Positions 8,862 to 17,190 of a stretch of DNA of 64,000 bases are shown piece after piece (the first letter of the stretch is position 1; each line of letters begins with the position of its first letter). The notes under the pieces were generated by a model. It did no database searches, was not told the DNA's origin, and worked only from the letters and a program-made list of their open reading frames with translations. Both the position numbers and the translations under genes were made by a program. Source of the stretch: Peribacillus simplex. Its GTDB lineage: Bacteria > Bacillota > Bacilli > Bacillales > DSM-1321. The stretch covers positions 4,802,001 through 4,866,000 of the forward strand of contig NZ_CP011008.1 in the NCBI RefSeq assembly GCF_001578185.1, in the 5' to 3' direction.

Positions 8862-9544
8862 TGAACAATCTTCATAATCAATTAAGGGAAGCATTATATG
8901 AAGAAAGTAAGAGCCTAAATCCTTCACCAGAACTAAAAGTAAAAGTAATGAGTACAATAACAACTAATCGAGGGAAAAGAAAAAAACATTTAATAACAAG
9001 CGTGCTAATTGCTTCACTGTTACTCCCAACCAGTGCTTTCGCCTATCAATCCTTCCTGGCTGATGATCTATACGGATCATTCGAGCAGGTAAAAAAGCAT
9101 TTGGCTAATGCTACCATGGAGGGATACCTCCTTTTCGATGCAAAACTGTCCCAAGCTAAAGGTGAATTGGGAAAAGAAGAGTATGCTGATTTCAAAGAAT
9201 TATTACATGTAGTAACTGAGTCTAAGCTAGACTATGGAGATGCAAACGGCAATATTGATTACGACCAACTTCCTTCAAGAAAAATCGCTGAATTAAAAAC
9301 AGCTTTTATGGAAATACAGCCATATTTCGATAAATTAAACGGACTAGTATCCAGTGAAGAGTTGTTAACGGCTGAGGAATACGAAACGTATATTGAGGCT
9401 CTTATGACATATGAAAAAATTGCCGTGCAAAGTGGGAGTGAAAACGGCTCAGTTAATGTCGATGACTTACCTGCTAATCTTCAAGCTGAATTTCAAGATG
9501 CAAGGGATTTCATGGATTATGTAAATGAGATGCAAATTCAATGA
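8861..9544 (+). CDS. DUF3600-type membrane protein, probable anti-sigma factor
   Basis: 227 residues: a charged cytoplasmic N-terminus (1-42), one membrane helix (about 43-61, LITSVLIASLLLPTSAFAYQ) and a large, helical, acidic extracellular domain. Sequence and position behind an ECF sigma gene resemble Bacillus DUF3600 proteins. By position and topology it should hold the sigma factor inactive at the membrane; no ZAS zinc motif (HxxxCxxC) is present, so the contact would differ from classical RsiW-like anti-sigmas. The start codon overlaps the sigma stop by one base. A terminator follows. Confidence 0.75.
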   Translation: MNNLHNQLREALYEESKSLNPSPELKVKVMSTITTNRGKRKKHLITSVLIASLLLPTSAFAYQSFLADDLYGSFEQVKKHLANATMEGYLLFDAKLSQAKGELGKEEYADFKELLHVVTESKLDYGDANGNIDYDQLPSRKIAELKTAFMEIQPYFDKLNGLVSSEELLTAEEYETYIEALMTYEKIAVQSGSENGSVNVDDLPANLQAEFQDARDFMDYVNEMQIQ

Positions 9545-9573
9545 AGTAGAAAGAGTTCTCCACTATACATGTA

Positions 9574-9614
9574 TAGACAATACTTTTCTTCATTAAGTAT
9601 TGTCTATTTCTTTA
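9574..9614 (+). terminator. Terminator of the ECF sigma operon
   Basis: Perfect 12-bp stem TAGACAATACTT/AAGTATTGTCTA with a 9-base loop, followed by TTTCTTT. Confidence 0.9.
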
Positions 9615-9770
9615 TCAATCATTTTCCACGATTCACCAGCCAATTCTTCCTTCATCCATAATTTTTTAATAATCAGAAAAACACTACCCCGAAATTGTAA
9701 TTTTATTACGAATAATGTTATATATACTAATACTTTCATATTGTACTAAACAAAATTAGGAGGAAGTTCC

Positions 9771-10157
9771 TTGGCTATAAAAAGAGTCGATCATATCGGA
9801 GTTGTTGTAAGAGATCTTGAAGAATCCATAACCTTTTATCAGGATGTATTAGATTTAAAAGTGAAATCGCGGGTGCTACATACTAATGGTGTAATCCAAC
9901 TAGCATTCCTTGGATACAATGATTCAGACGAAACAGAAATTGAATTAATTCAAGGTTATAGCGACACACTGCCATCCGAAGCAACGATCCACCATTTTGC
10001 AATTACTGTGGATGATATCGAAGAGGAATATGACCGGATTAAAAGTTTAGATAACATCGAGCTGATTGATGAAGAAATCGTCACCCTTCCAAATGGTTAT
10101 CGCTATTTCTATATATATGGACCAGAAAAAGAGTGGATTGAATTTTTCCAAAGGTAA
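9771..10157 (+). CDS. VOC (glyoxalase/bleomycin-resistance) family protein
   Basis: Single-chain vicinal-oxygen-chelate protein of 128 residues with two beta-alpha-beta-beta-beta modules. Likely metal ligands are His8 (DHIGVVV), Glu58 (IELIQ), His75 (HHFAITV) and Glu124 (EWIEFF), the pattern of lactoylglutathione lyase-like and methylmalonyl-CoA epimerase-like enzymes. The substrate is unknown. TTG start with AGGAGGAAG 6 bases upstream. Monocistronic, terminator downstream. Confidence 0.85.
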   Translation: MAIKRVDHIGVVVRDLEESITFYQDVLDLKVKSRVLHTNGVIQLAFLGYNDSDETEIELIQGYSDTLPSEATIHHFAITVDDIEEEYDRIKSLDNIELIDEEIVTLPNGYRYFYIYGPEKEWIEFFQR

Positions 10158-10170
10158 AAGTTAATTAATA

Positions 10171-10205
10171 AAAAAGCAGAGTTGATAAAACTTCTGCTTT
10201 CTTTA
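10171..10205 (+). terminator. Terminator of the VOC gene
   Basis: AAAGCAGA/TCTGCTTT stem followed by CTTTA. Confidence 0.75.
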
Positions 10206-10471
10206 CGTTATCTTACCTTACCTAAACCGAACTGGTTCTCTCTCCCCCCCTTTTCGAACAAGCATTAAAGTTAATAAAATAAGATTACGTCATACACTTC
10301 CTTTAAGCTAGGTTAGACATGAAGAGGCCCTTGGTTTATTAAGGGCTCTTATTCTCATGAACGATTCCTCTTTGTAACTAACAAAAAATCATACATCCTG
10401 CTTCTCAAATTGTCTTATTAACCGATTTAATATAATATGCTCTGACTGCTTAAAGCTTTCCTTTTCAAAAT
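10206..10471. other. Intergenic region with an orphan hairpin
   Basis: A second hairpin (AAGAG-CCCTT/AAGGG-CTCTT, about 10319-10351) lies away from any gene end. On the minus strand at about 10398-10480 a clean stretch reads FEKESFKQSEHIILNRLI and ends in QDV-stop without a start or ribosome site, perhaps a gene remnant. Nothing else recognised. Confidence 0.4.
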
Positions 10472-10508
10472 AAAAAGTTGATTCAAGGAACCTTCCCCCT
10501 GAATCAAC
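10472..10508 (-). terminator. rpsN terminator
   Basis: GTTGATTCA/TGAATCAAC stem followed on the minus strand by TTTTTATTTTG. Confidence 0.9.
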
Positions 10509-10526
10509 CTTGCTTTTCTCCCCGAT

Positions 10527-10796
10527 TCACCAGCTTGCCTTTTTGACACCTGGCAGTTGCCCTTTATGAGCAAGTTCCCTAAAAACGATTCGTGACATGT
10601 TGAATTTGCGCATATATCCACGGGGCCTTCCTGTTACTCCGCAACGATTGTGAACCCTTGTCGGCGAAGAATCACGCGGGAGTTTGGCCAATGCAGCATG
10701 ATCCCCCTTCTCCTTCAATTGCGTTCTAAGTTCTGCATACTTTTCGACCATTGCCAACTGTTTTTGTGCTTTTACCACCTTGGATTTTTTAGCCAT
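10527..10796 (-). CDS. rpsN: 30S ribosomal protein S14, zinc-independent paralogue
   Basis: 89 residues, longer than the 61-residue zinc-binding S14 of the main ribosomal operon. It has a single cysteine ([11 protein letters not shown]) and no CXXC pairs, so it does not bind zinc. Such C-minus S14 proteins (B. subtilis YhzA) replace the zinc form during zinc starvation, releasing zinc, and are repressed by Zur. Its place next to a zinc-free L33, a COG0523 GTPase and Zur operators fits exactly. AAAGGAGAG precedes the ATG. Confidence 0.95.
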   Translation of the reverse strand: MAKKSKVVKAQKQLAMVEKYAELRTQLKEKGDHAALAKLPRDSSPTRVHNRCGVTGRPRGYMRKFNMSRIVFRELAHKGQLPGVKKASW

Positions 10797-10835
10797 TTTA
10801 ATCTCTCCTTTTTAAACATAATGATTGTATAAATT

Positions 10836-12005
10836 CTATAAACTGTTCACAATTCGTTCCGCTGCCTGTCTTGCTCCAGATATATTCCTGGATATCGGTC
10901 CCATTTCAAGTTCAGCCAATGCACCCGTGACATATAAACCAGGTCCCCACTGCAACGACTGCGATACAATCGGATAACCACATTCAGCAAGGCGTAAATC
11001 ATGCGACTGGATGACTGGCGTTAGCCAATCCTTCCCTGGCATTGAAGACTTAAAGCCGGTTGCTAAAAGGATCGTCCCTGTTTGTTGGATAACCTTTTCG
11101 TTTTTATCCCTGAGGCTAATATACCCGTCCCTCCACACAGCGCTTATCACTTCAACATCCATGACACGCAATAATACCTGTTTAACCTGATTCATCAGCA
11201 CTTTATGTAAGTCAGGTGGAATGGATCCCTTATAACGGGCATGGATAATGGCTTCGCGTCTTTTCTGATAGCTTGTTATAGCACGGAAAGGACGCTGTCT
11301 TTTCGGCCCCAACCAACCAGGATCACTGTCGAAATTATGAATTCTAAACGGATGCCGCTTTAGTACCGTTACTTCATTGGGATAGATCTTACTCAGCTTT
11401 AAAGCCAGATGGACAGAAGATATGCCTCCCCCAATGATCGTGATGGGTCCATGTAATTGTGTCAGCTCCGGAATATTTCCATCGAATATGTGAAAAATGA
11501 AGCCCTCATGCTCTTGTTTTAATTGCAGTGCCCAATCCGGCCAATAATGCTGTTCACCAATACCAATTGAAATCACGATTTTTTTCCCTGCAAGTCGTCG
11601 CTTGTTTTGCAATTGTACTTCCCAGCCCTGTCCCGTTTTACAGACAGACGTGACTTTCCCTTGCACCCATGCCTGCTTAATAGATAAATCATCTGTAACT
11701 TGAGCACAGTGTTCATTGAAGGATTGTAGGGATGGCCGCTTATATTGGCCATAAAAATTATTGTTCCAGTCTGCTTTTTCCACATATTTCTGCAGGCTGA
11801 ATGGATTCACATCCAGATGGTGTACGGATGGTGAACGTAAATATGGCATTGAAATCACTTCCGTACAATGCTTCCATCTCGCCAATGGTTCTCCATTTCT
11901 ATCTACAATCGCCAGCTGGTCCACTGTCGTTTTTCCTGACTTTAGTAAAAATGTGGCCATCGTCGTACCTTGAATGCCTCCGCCAATAATGATCCATTCC
12001 AACAT
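10836..12005 (-). CDS. FAD/NAD(P)-binding oxidoreductase in the zinc-starvation cluster
   Basis: 389-residue flavoprotein. IIIGGGIQG (about 5-13) binds FAD, IIGGGISSVHLALKL in the middle binds NAD(P)H, and LLATGFKSS is the typical C-terminal motif. The pattern resembles class B flavin monooxygenases and lysine/ornithine N-hydroxylase relatives (SidA/IucD/PvdA), but I cannot assign a substrate. The start at 12005 (MLEWIIIGG) has AAGGGGGG about 6 bases upstream; a longer frame to 12038 would crowd the operator. A Zur-like box lies 38 bases upstream and rpsN follows 40 bases downstream, so it is likely induced on zinc limitation. Confidence 0.75.
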   Translation of the reverse strand: MLEWIIIGGGIQGTTMATFLLKSGKTTVDQLAIVDRNGEPLARWKHCTEVISMPYLRSPSVHHLDVNPFSLQKYVEKADWNNNFYGQYKRPSLQSFNEHCAQVTDDLSIKQAWVQGKVTSVCKTGQGWEVQLQNKRRLAGKKIVISIGIGEQHYWPDWALQLKQEHEGFIFHIFDGNIPELTQLHGPITIIGGGISSVHLALKLSKIYPNEVTVLKRHPFRIHNFDSDPGWLGPKRQRPFRAITSYQKRREAIIHARYKGSIPPDLHKVLMNQVKQVLLRVMDVEVISAVWRDGYISLRDKNEKVIQQTGTILLATGFKSSMPGKDWLTPVIQSHDLRLAECGYPIVSQSLQWGPGLYVTGALAELEMGPISRNISGARQAAERIVNSL

Positions 12006-12042
12006 GAACTTCCCCCCTTTTACATCCATTCCCTTCAATAAA

Positions 12043-12057
12043 ACATAATCATTACGA
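12043..12057. promoter_or_regulatory. Zur operator upstream of the flavoprotein gene
   Basis: ACATAATCATTACGA matches the 7-1-7 Zur palindrome TCGTAATNATTACGA at 12 of 14 defined bases. It lies between rpmG and the flavoprotein start. Confidence 0.8.
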
Positions 12058-12071
12058 TTTAAACGACGGAA

Positions 12072-12221
12072 TTACTTCGTTTCTCGGTGAAGCGTGTGTT
12101 TCTTTAAACGCGGACAGTACTTTTTCAATTCGATTCGATCCGGGTTATTCCGCTTGTTTTTCGTTGAGATATAATTTCGGTCCCCTGATTCTGTGCATGC
12201 TAAAGTAATGTTTACTCTCAT
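12072..12221 (-). CDS. rpmG: 50S ribosomal protein L33, zinc-independent form
   Basis: 49-residue protein beginning [19 protein letters not shown] and ending [10 protein letters not shown]. It is unmistakably L33, but it has single cysteines where the zinc form has two CXXC pairs, so it is the zinc-free variant. AGGAGG lies 7 bases before the ATG. It follows the COG0523 GTPase gene by 20 bases and is probably co-transcribed with it from the Zur-controlled promoter. Replacing zinc-binding L33 and S14 saves zinc when Zur is derepressed. Confidence 0.95.
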   Translation of the reverse strand: MRVNITLACTESGDRNYISTKNKRNNPDRIELKKYCPRLKKHTLHRETK

Positions 12222-12241
12222 GTTTGTTCCTCCTAAGTTTA

Positions 12242-13435
12242 TTAATGAACTATTTCCGTAAATGCAGGTAATGGATCTTCATACAGAGACCAATCATGCT
12301 GCAGCTCTATTTCCGTCAATAAGCATTGATCTAATTCATTTTCGATTTCCTGTTGATTCATTTGAATGCCAATCAGCACTAGTTCCGTCATCCGGTCTCC
12401 GTAAAGATCATCCCAGCGTTCCAATAATTCAGGTTCATCCTGCAGTATCTGCTGTTGTTCATCTTTAGGATAAGCAGCAATCCATTTACCTGCTCCCTCG
12501 ATCATTAATGACGGTCCAGCCTGTGATAGCAGGCCCGCTGTATCATTTCTTGATGCCAACCAAAGGAAGCCTTTTGCCCGCACAACTTCCACCGGCCAAC
12601 TTTCCAGCCACGTCATCAGCCGCGATGGATGAAATGGTTTTTTCCTTCTGTAAACGAAGGAGGCAATCCCATATTCTTCAGTTTCTGGAATATGCTCATC
12701 ATTTAATTCCTTTATCCAACCCGCCCCTTGGCTTGCCTTTTCATAATCAAACAGATGGGTGTTCATGACTTCTTTTAACGGCACCTGGGAATGATCCGTT
12801 TCTATAATCCGCGCATCCGGGTTTATTTTTTGAAGGACCCCATTTAACTCCCCTATATCTTCTGGCTTCATTAAATCCATTTTATTTAGAAGTATTACAT
12901 TGGCGAACTCAATTTGATCAATCAATAGATCAACCACTTCCCTCTGATCGGCCTCATCCTTTGCCTGCATTCGATCAATAAGAGTTTCCCCTGAAGCGTA
13001 ATCCTGCCAAAAGTTCTTCGCATCAACAACAGTGACCATCGTATCGAGCCGACAAAATTGTGATAAATCAATTCCCACGTTTTCATCAACATACGTGAAG
13101 GTTTGGGCGACCGGAACGGGCTCACTGATACCGGTCGATTCAATCACGATATAGTCGATATTACCTTGTGTGGACAGCTTTTCCACTTCAATCATTAAAT
13201 CCTCACGAAGCGTACAGCATATGCAACCGTTCTGCATTTCCACCAACTTTTCATCTGTCCGGGTAAACCCTCCCTGTTTGACAAGGGAAGCATCAATATT
13301 GACCTCACTCATATCATTGACGATGACGGCAACCTTCAGCTTCTCCCGATTTTCAAGGATATGATTCAGCAGTGTCGTTTTTCCCGCGCCAAGGTATCCA
13401 CTCAAAACTGTAACAGGGATTTTCTTATTTCTCAT
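12242..13435 (-). CDS. yciC: COG0523/CobW-family zinc-responsive GTPase (YciC/ZagA-like)
   Basis: 397-residue G3E-family GTPase. Walker [10 protein letters not shown] (13-21), the metal-binding CICC motif (71-74), the IESTGISEP switch, the NKMD guanine-specificity motif, and a C-terminal CobW_C domain. YciC (ZagA) is a Zur-regulated metallochaperone that keeps zinc-dependent FolE working under zinc limitation in B. subtilis. The start has AGGAG upstream. Two Zur-like operators lie 46-125 bases before it, and the L33 gene follows. Confidence 0.93.
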   Translation of the reverse strand: MRNKKIPVTVLSGYLGAGKTTLLNHILENREKLKVAVIVNDMSEVNIDASLVKQGGFTRTDEKLVEMQNGCICCTLREDLMIEVEKLSTQGNIDYIVIESTGISEPVPVAQTFTYVDENVGIDLSQFCRLDTMVTVVDAKNFWQDYASGETLIDRMQAKDEADQREVVDLLIDQIEFANVILLNKMDLMKPEDIGELNGVLQKINPDARIIETDHSQVPLKEVMNTHLFDYEKASQGAGWIKELNDEHIPETEEYGIASFVYRRKKPFHPSRLMTWLESWPVEVVRAKGFLWLASRNDTAGLLSQAGPSLMIEGAGKWIAAYPKDEQQQILQDEPELLERWDDLYGDRMTELVLIGIQMNQQEIENELDQCLLTEIELQHDWSLYEDPLPAFTEIVH

Positions 13436-13480
13436 TCACAAACACTCCTTAAACATTTCTGCTTTTTACCCACCTACAAA

Positions 13481-13495
13481 TCAAAATCATTACGA
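13481..13495. promoter_or_regulatory. Zur operator, proximal to the GTPase gene
   Basis: TCAAAATCATTACGA (plus strand) matches TCGTAATNATTACGA with two mismatches in the left half; the right half is perfect. Confidence 0.82.
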
Positions 13496-13545
13496 TTTAT
13501 TCGATAGAATTATTTTTTCGTTTAGTACTACCCCTTTATAATAAA

Positions 13546-13560
13546 ACGTAATCATTACTA
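13546..13560. promoter_or_regulatory. Zur operator, distal to the GTPase gene
   Basis: ACGTAATCATTACTA matches the Zur palindrome except at the first base and the last-but-one base, giving a second site upstream of the cluster. Confidence 0.78.
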
Positions 13561-13932
13561 TTTGCAAGTTTTTTTCAAAATTACCTCTCGAATATTTCCT
13601 GAACGAGTTTATCGCCATTGCTCCAAATACAGCAGCATGGGCACTCACGTAAAAAATTCATCTGTGCAGAAATTCCAAAAATACGCTCCATCGTTTTCGC
13701 CGGCCTTGACTGTATAAGTTATTATTATTAACGAATTGAATTAAAGTAAGTTTATAAAAATAAATAGAAGCCCAATCACACCTAACAACATGTGTAATGA
13801 ACCTCCAGTGCGGCTTTATAATTTATTGTACTTCCATATAACAGCTGATCATCAGCAACGTTTCATTATCCAATTCATTTTTCCTTTTTTAAGAAGAACC
13901 TTTAACGTATTACTTTGTTGCAAATCATATGC
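13561..13932. other. Intergenic region, no recognised gene
   Basis: AT-rich sequence between the Zur operators and the end of the secreted-peptide gene. The long plus-strand frame beginning at 13790 is antisense to that gene and has no ribosome site. No repeats or RNA structure recognised. Confidence 0.5.
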
Positions 13933-14103
13933 TTATTCCGCCATTTTCCACTCTGAAGATTTTACTGTCTCTTGTTCAAAAGTTTCAATCTCTCTCTGTT
14001 TAGCCAGTTTAGAAGCTTGTGACACGGACCATGTTAAATTCCCAAAGGCAATCACTGTCCCGATCGAGATAACTAACACCTTTTTACAAAGTATTTTCTT
14101 CAA
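13933..14103 (-). CDS. Small secreted peptide with phosphatase-like signal sequence
   Basis: 56 residues from a TTG start with AGGAGG 6 bases upstream. The signal peptide aligns without gaps to that of the alkaline phosphatase at 17156: KKVL (7-10), Ile12, AFG (19-21), Leu23 and WS (25-26) are identical, with several conservative matches. The mature part (about 27 residues, SKLAKQREIETFEQETVK then SSEWKMAE) is charged, helical-looking and unlike phosphatase. The promoter has the same spaced repeats and -10 position as the phosphatase promoter. Function unknown; it could be a signalling or periplasmic helper peptide, or a phosphatase gene remnant that kept its promoter and signal. Confidence 0.65.
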   Translation of the reverse strand: MKKILCKKVLVISIGTVIAFGNLTWSVSQASKLAKQREIETFEQETVKSSEWKMAE

Positions 14104-14137
14104 TAGCAACCTCCTGAAAATGTATTGGATTACTTTA

Positions 14138-14180
14138 AATATAAACCAACACTGTTAACCTAACATTAAGCGACTGTAAA
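14138..14180 (-). promoter_or_regulatory. PhoP-box-like promoter of the secreted peptide
   Basis: On the minus strand: TTTACA (14175-14180), TTAATG and TTAACA (14153-14158) with 5-base gaps, then 9 bases, then -10 TATATT (14138-14143). The 11-base period and TTHAYA-like repeats match PhoP boxes, and the spacing to the -10 equals that at 17191-17233. Confidence 0.65.
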
Positions 14181-14228
14181 TGTACGGAACTTATATTTGT
14201 ACATTAGTTGTAAACTTTGTTTGCCAAC

Positions 14229-14265
14229 AAAAAAAAGCTGATTGCATCCGCAGCCAGCTTTTTTT
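14229..14265 (-). terminator. Terminator of the GIY-YIG gene
   Basis: AAAAAAGCTG/CAGCTTTTTT stem with a 14-base loop and homopolymer tails on both strands. Confidence 0.85.
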
Positions 14266-14267
14266 CC

Positions 14268-14642
14268 TTATTTATAGAACACTTTGTCGACGTTGTATTT
14301 AGCATGAAGTTTATTGATCATGTACGTTTCATAGATATCACGTTCCATAGCGTCTTCGACTATAAGAATGTCAATTTTCTTGACTTCATTACGATGCTCT
14401 TTAATCGGAGAAACATTATCCTCGAAATGCTTCTTGACCCTTTGTCTTAATTTACGAGCTTTTCCGACAAAAATCAGCTCATCATTTTCATTGTAAAACA
14501 AGATGATGCCGCCTTTATCACGGGGAATCAAATGAAAATCGATAAACCCGTAAATTTCAGGAATGACAGCTTCGTCTCCTTCTATAACTTGTTTTCTTTG
14601 TTTGATGCTTATATCCGCTGCAGGGATTTCAATTTTTATCAT
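14268..14642 (-). CDS. GIY-YIG nuclease-superfamily protein
   Basis: 124 residues with a divergent GIY-YIG fold at about 43-115: GIILFYN replaces GIY, IFVGKARKLRQRVKKHF supplies the VG and catalytic Arg region, and YETYMINKLHAKYN supplies the conserved Glu. An additional N-terminal strand region (1-42) precedes it. It resembles the stand-alone Bacillus GIY-YIG proteins of unknown role rather than UvrC. The tyrosines of the motif are altered (IIL and FVG), so catalysis is uncertain. Monocistronic. Confidence 0.75.
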   Translation of the reverse strand: MIKIEIPAADISIKQRKQVIEGDEAVIPEIYGFIDFHLIPRDKGGIILFYNENDELIFVGKARKLRQRVKKHFEDNVSPIKEHRNEVKKIDILIVEDAMERDIYETYMINKLHAKYNVDKVFYK

Positions 14643-14817
14643 TACAATTCACGTCCTCTATTTGTATAAGGTGAAACTTTCAATCGGAATCAAAACTCCG
14701 GTAATGGATAAATTTCACGCCAGGCACACTTAAAGGTAAATGGTATCATAATTATGAATGAAAAGCCATGTATCCCTTTAATGGTTTAGATTCGATGTCG
14801 ATTCAGCATTAAATATA

Positions 14818-14851
14818 AAGAAGAAGACTCGCTGAGAGCCTCCTTCTTTGT
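14818..14851 (-). terminator. Probable ypzG terminator
   Basis: Imperfect AAGAAGGAGGCTC/GAGTCTTCTTC stem with a T-rich tail on the minus strand. Confidence 0.55.
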
Positions 14852-14862
14852 CGGAAATATCC

Positions 14863-15015
14863 TTACCACCTGTGAGCCTTTGCATTGCTTCTTAGTATAA
14901 TGTTTGTTTGCGATTCTTGCGTATGGCCATTAACTTGAGATTTTGAACGCTTAGGTCTTGTCCAATTATGGTGAAACTTTTGAGAATGTGGATCTAATTG
15001 ATCTTTATAGCTCAT
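14863..15015 (-). CDS. ypzG: YpzG family small protein
   Basis: 50-residue basic protein with the YpzG-type ending QVNGHTQESQTNIILRSNAK and the beginning MSYKDQLDPHSQKF. Function unknown; the family is confined to Bacillus relatives. The start has GAGGTGA about 8 bases upstream. Monocistronic. It is too short for routine ORF cut-offs, but the motif and ribosome site support it. Confidence 0.75.
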   Translation of the reverse strand: MSYKDQLDPHSQKFHHNWTRPKRSKSQVNGHTQESQTNIILRSNAKAHRW

Positions 15016-15118
15016 TCTGTGTCACCTCATCATTAGGATTTGGATATTCCGTTCAGTGATAGTAATCGCCATCACTTGTTCTAGTATTTTATTTTTCCAA
15101 GGCATTTATACATATTCT

Positions 15119-15766
15119 TTAAAAAGTGAATTCAGCTGACTTGCCTTTTGCAAGGACTTCCCCTTCTTCATCTACCGCATCACTTGTCATGAAGGATATG
15201 CCTTCTATGTTTCCATCCCTTAGAATGAAACCAATGTTTCCATTTTTCGAACCATTTCCTTCTATTTCACCAGTAAGTTCTTCTAAGTAGATGTCATCTT
15301 CCCACGTCAGATGTTCCCCGCTGTCCGTTTCAAGAAATGCGACTGGGGAAAACTTGATTTTTTTATCCGAATGGTTTTTGATTTCCACGTTTACTTTTAC
15401 GATATCGAAATCTTCATCATGAGTATAGCCATGAAAGAAATCAATCATGCTGTAATCCGGAGTGGCATGCATCACTTTCATGTCTTTGACTTCAACCTCA
15501 ATCGGACCAACATTCAACGCTTCATTCACTTTTTTATAGGCTTTCAAAGTTAAGTCGCCCTTAGCATCGGAAACGTTTTGGCCGATTTGGTTCAATTTTA
15601 AATCATCAGGAAGCTGTGGATTCGGAACATAGACATCCTTTTTCACCAGTGGCCGTGCAACTTCCTCTGTTTTTTCTTTAGCTGTCGTTTCTTCTTTGTA
15701 AGCTGGTTGTGTATTAAGAGCACCAAATGTCGTTAATATCAGGGCACCAATCATCAGTCTGTTCAT
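15119..15766 (-). CDS. Secreted DUF4352-like protein, partner of alkaline phosphatase
   Basis: 215 residues with an N-terminal signal (about 1-22, MNRLMIGALILTTFGALNTQ) and no lipobox cysteine. The C-terminal half (about 90-215) is beta-rich, with VKVNVEIKNHSDKKIKFSP, typical of DUF4352/immunoglobulin-like domains. It lies 22 bases behind the alkaline phosphatase stop with no terminator between, so both are likely made from the Pho-type promoter. Role unknown; a cell-surface partner or chaperone of the phosphatase is an inference. Confidence 0.7.
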   Translation of the reverse strand: MNRLMIGALILTTFGALNTQPAYKEETTAKEKTEEVARPLVKKDVYVPNPQLPDDLKLNQIGQNVSDAKGDLTLKAYKKVNEALNVGPIEVEVKDMKVMHATPDYSMIDFFHGYTHDEDFDIVKVNVEIKNHSDKKIKFSPVAFLETDSGEHLTWEDDIYLEELTGEIEGNGSKNGNIGFILRDGNIEGISFMTSDAVDEEGEVLAKGKSAEFTF

Positions 15767-15788
15767 TGAATCCCTCCCTGAAGTATTT

Positions 15789-17156
15789 TTACTTCTTTAA
15801 TAGATCAAAGATGATTTTGGCTTGATCCGTGTTATCGACCTGGCCTGCAAAACGTTCTTTATATGGTCCATATGCGTAGACCGGAACATCTTCACCTGTA
15901 TGTCCCCCTGTAGTCCATGCAGTGTTGGTCCGATTGTCGAATATGGCTTCGATGGCATTATCGACGTTCGTCACATTTTTTGATTTGGCGGCTTCTGTTA
16001 CCGTTTTGATTTCATCGTTAGTTAGTTTCAGTTCATTTTGATTAATATATTGCTTTAAAGTCTTTTCAACATCGGCCCCTTTGACGATGGCATCCGCCAT
16101 GAAGTCAGGGGTGCGTTTGGCTGCCTTGATCGGTTCACCATACCAATTATATATTCCTTTAGCCCCGATCGAGAATCCTCCTGTAGAGTGATCGGCAGTG
16201 GCCACCACTAATGTATGTTTGTCTTTCTTCGCAAATTCGATGGCCGCTTTGTATGCTTTTTCAAAGTCTTCCATTTCACTCATTGCACCTACGATATCAT
16301 TATCATGTCCCGCCCAATCGACCTGGCTTCCCTCGACCATAAGGAAGAATCCATCTTTGTCTTTATTCAAGCGCTGGATTGCCGAACTTGTCATGTCTGA
16401 CAAAGAAGGCGTTTCACTTGGGCGGTCAATCATTTTCGGGAGTCCTTCAGAAGCGAATAAACCAAGGACCTGTTCATTTTTGTCCTTAAGCATTTGATTT
16501 TTATCAGTCACATAACTGTACCCGTCTTTTTCGAAGGCTTTCGCCAAATTGACATCAGGCCGGACAAAATTGGACTTCCCACCGCCCAATAGGACGTCAA
16601 TTTTATGTTTGCCCTTGATTAAGTCATTATAATAATCGTCTGCGATTGAATTCATGTTTTTCCGATTTTCATCATGGGCTCCAAAAGATGCTGGTGTAGC
16701 ATGAGTGATTTCAGAAGTGGCAACCAATCCCGTCGCTTTTCCTTTTTCCTTTGCTGCTTCCAATACGGTTTTGACTTCAGATTTATCATTATCCACTGCA
16801 ATTGCTGCGTTATAGGTCTTCACTCCGGAAGACATTGCCGTTGCTGCTGAGGCTGAATCCGTTATATTTTGTGCAGCGTCTTCAGGGTAGGTCATCTGCT
16901 GGCCAACCAAGTATTTATCAAACTCTGTCTTTTCTGCCACCTTCGTACCAGGATTATCTTTTAAATACCGGTATGCGGAAGTATAGGAAACACCCATGCC
17001 GTCACCGATAAGGAAAATCACGTTCTTGATCTCCGGTTCTTTTTTTTGCTTATCCTTTGCCGAAACACGATCCGCTGCGGACCATGATAAACTTCCAAAT
17101 GCTAATGCAGAAGCGAGTGTGATGGGCAAAACCTTTTTACTCCAATTATGAATCAA
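15789..17156 (-). CDS. Alkaline phosphatase, secreted
   Basis: 455-residue phosphomonoesterase. Signal peptide 1-33 ending near VSA-KDK; metal site IFLIGDGMG (48-55); the nucleophile motif NITDSASAATAM with Ser101; VATADHSTGG and TTGGHTGEDVPVYAYGP for the other zinc/magnesium ligands. It releases phosphate from organic esters outside the cell, comparable to B. subtilis PhoA/PhoB. TTG start with GGGAGG 8 bases upstream. The promoter has PhoP-like repeats. A DUF4352-like gene follows in the operon. Confidence 0.93.
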   Translation of the reverse strand: MIHNWSKKVLPITLASALAFGSLSWSAADRVSAKDKQKKEPEIKNVIFLIGDGMGVSYTSAYRYLKDNPGTKVAEKTEFDKYLVGQQMTYPEDAAQNITDSASAATAMSSGVKTYNAAIAVDNDKSEVKTVLEAAKEKGKATGLVATSEITHATPASFGAHDENRKNMNSIADDYYNDLIKGKHKIDVLLGGGKSNFVRPDVNLAKAFEKDGYSYVTDKNQMLKDKNEQVLGLFASEGLPKMIDRPSETPSLSDMTSSAIQRLNKDKDGFFLMVEGSQVDWAGHDNDIVGAMSEMEDFEKAYKAAIEFAKKDKHTLVVATADHSTGGFSIGAKGIYNWYGEPIKAAKRTPDFMADAIVKGADVEKTLKQYINQNELKLTNDEIKTVTEAAKSKNVTNVDNAIEAIFDNRTNTAWTTGGHTGEDVPVYAYGPYKERFAGQVDNTDQAKIIFDLLKK

Positions 17157-17190
17157 ATGAATGACCTCCCTATAATTAATATCTAATTAA

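Noticed and set aside
13933-14103. Secreted peptide as a Phr/Rap-type quorum peptide
   Set aside because: No rap gene is adjacent and the promoter and signal peptide match alkaline phosphatase instead.
13790-14158. 122-codon plus-strand frame
   Set aside because: It is antisense to the secreted-peptide gene, which has a strong ribosome site and a signal peptide; composition is not coding-like.
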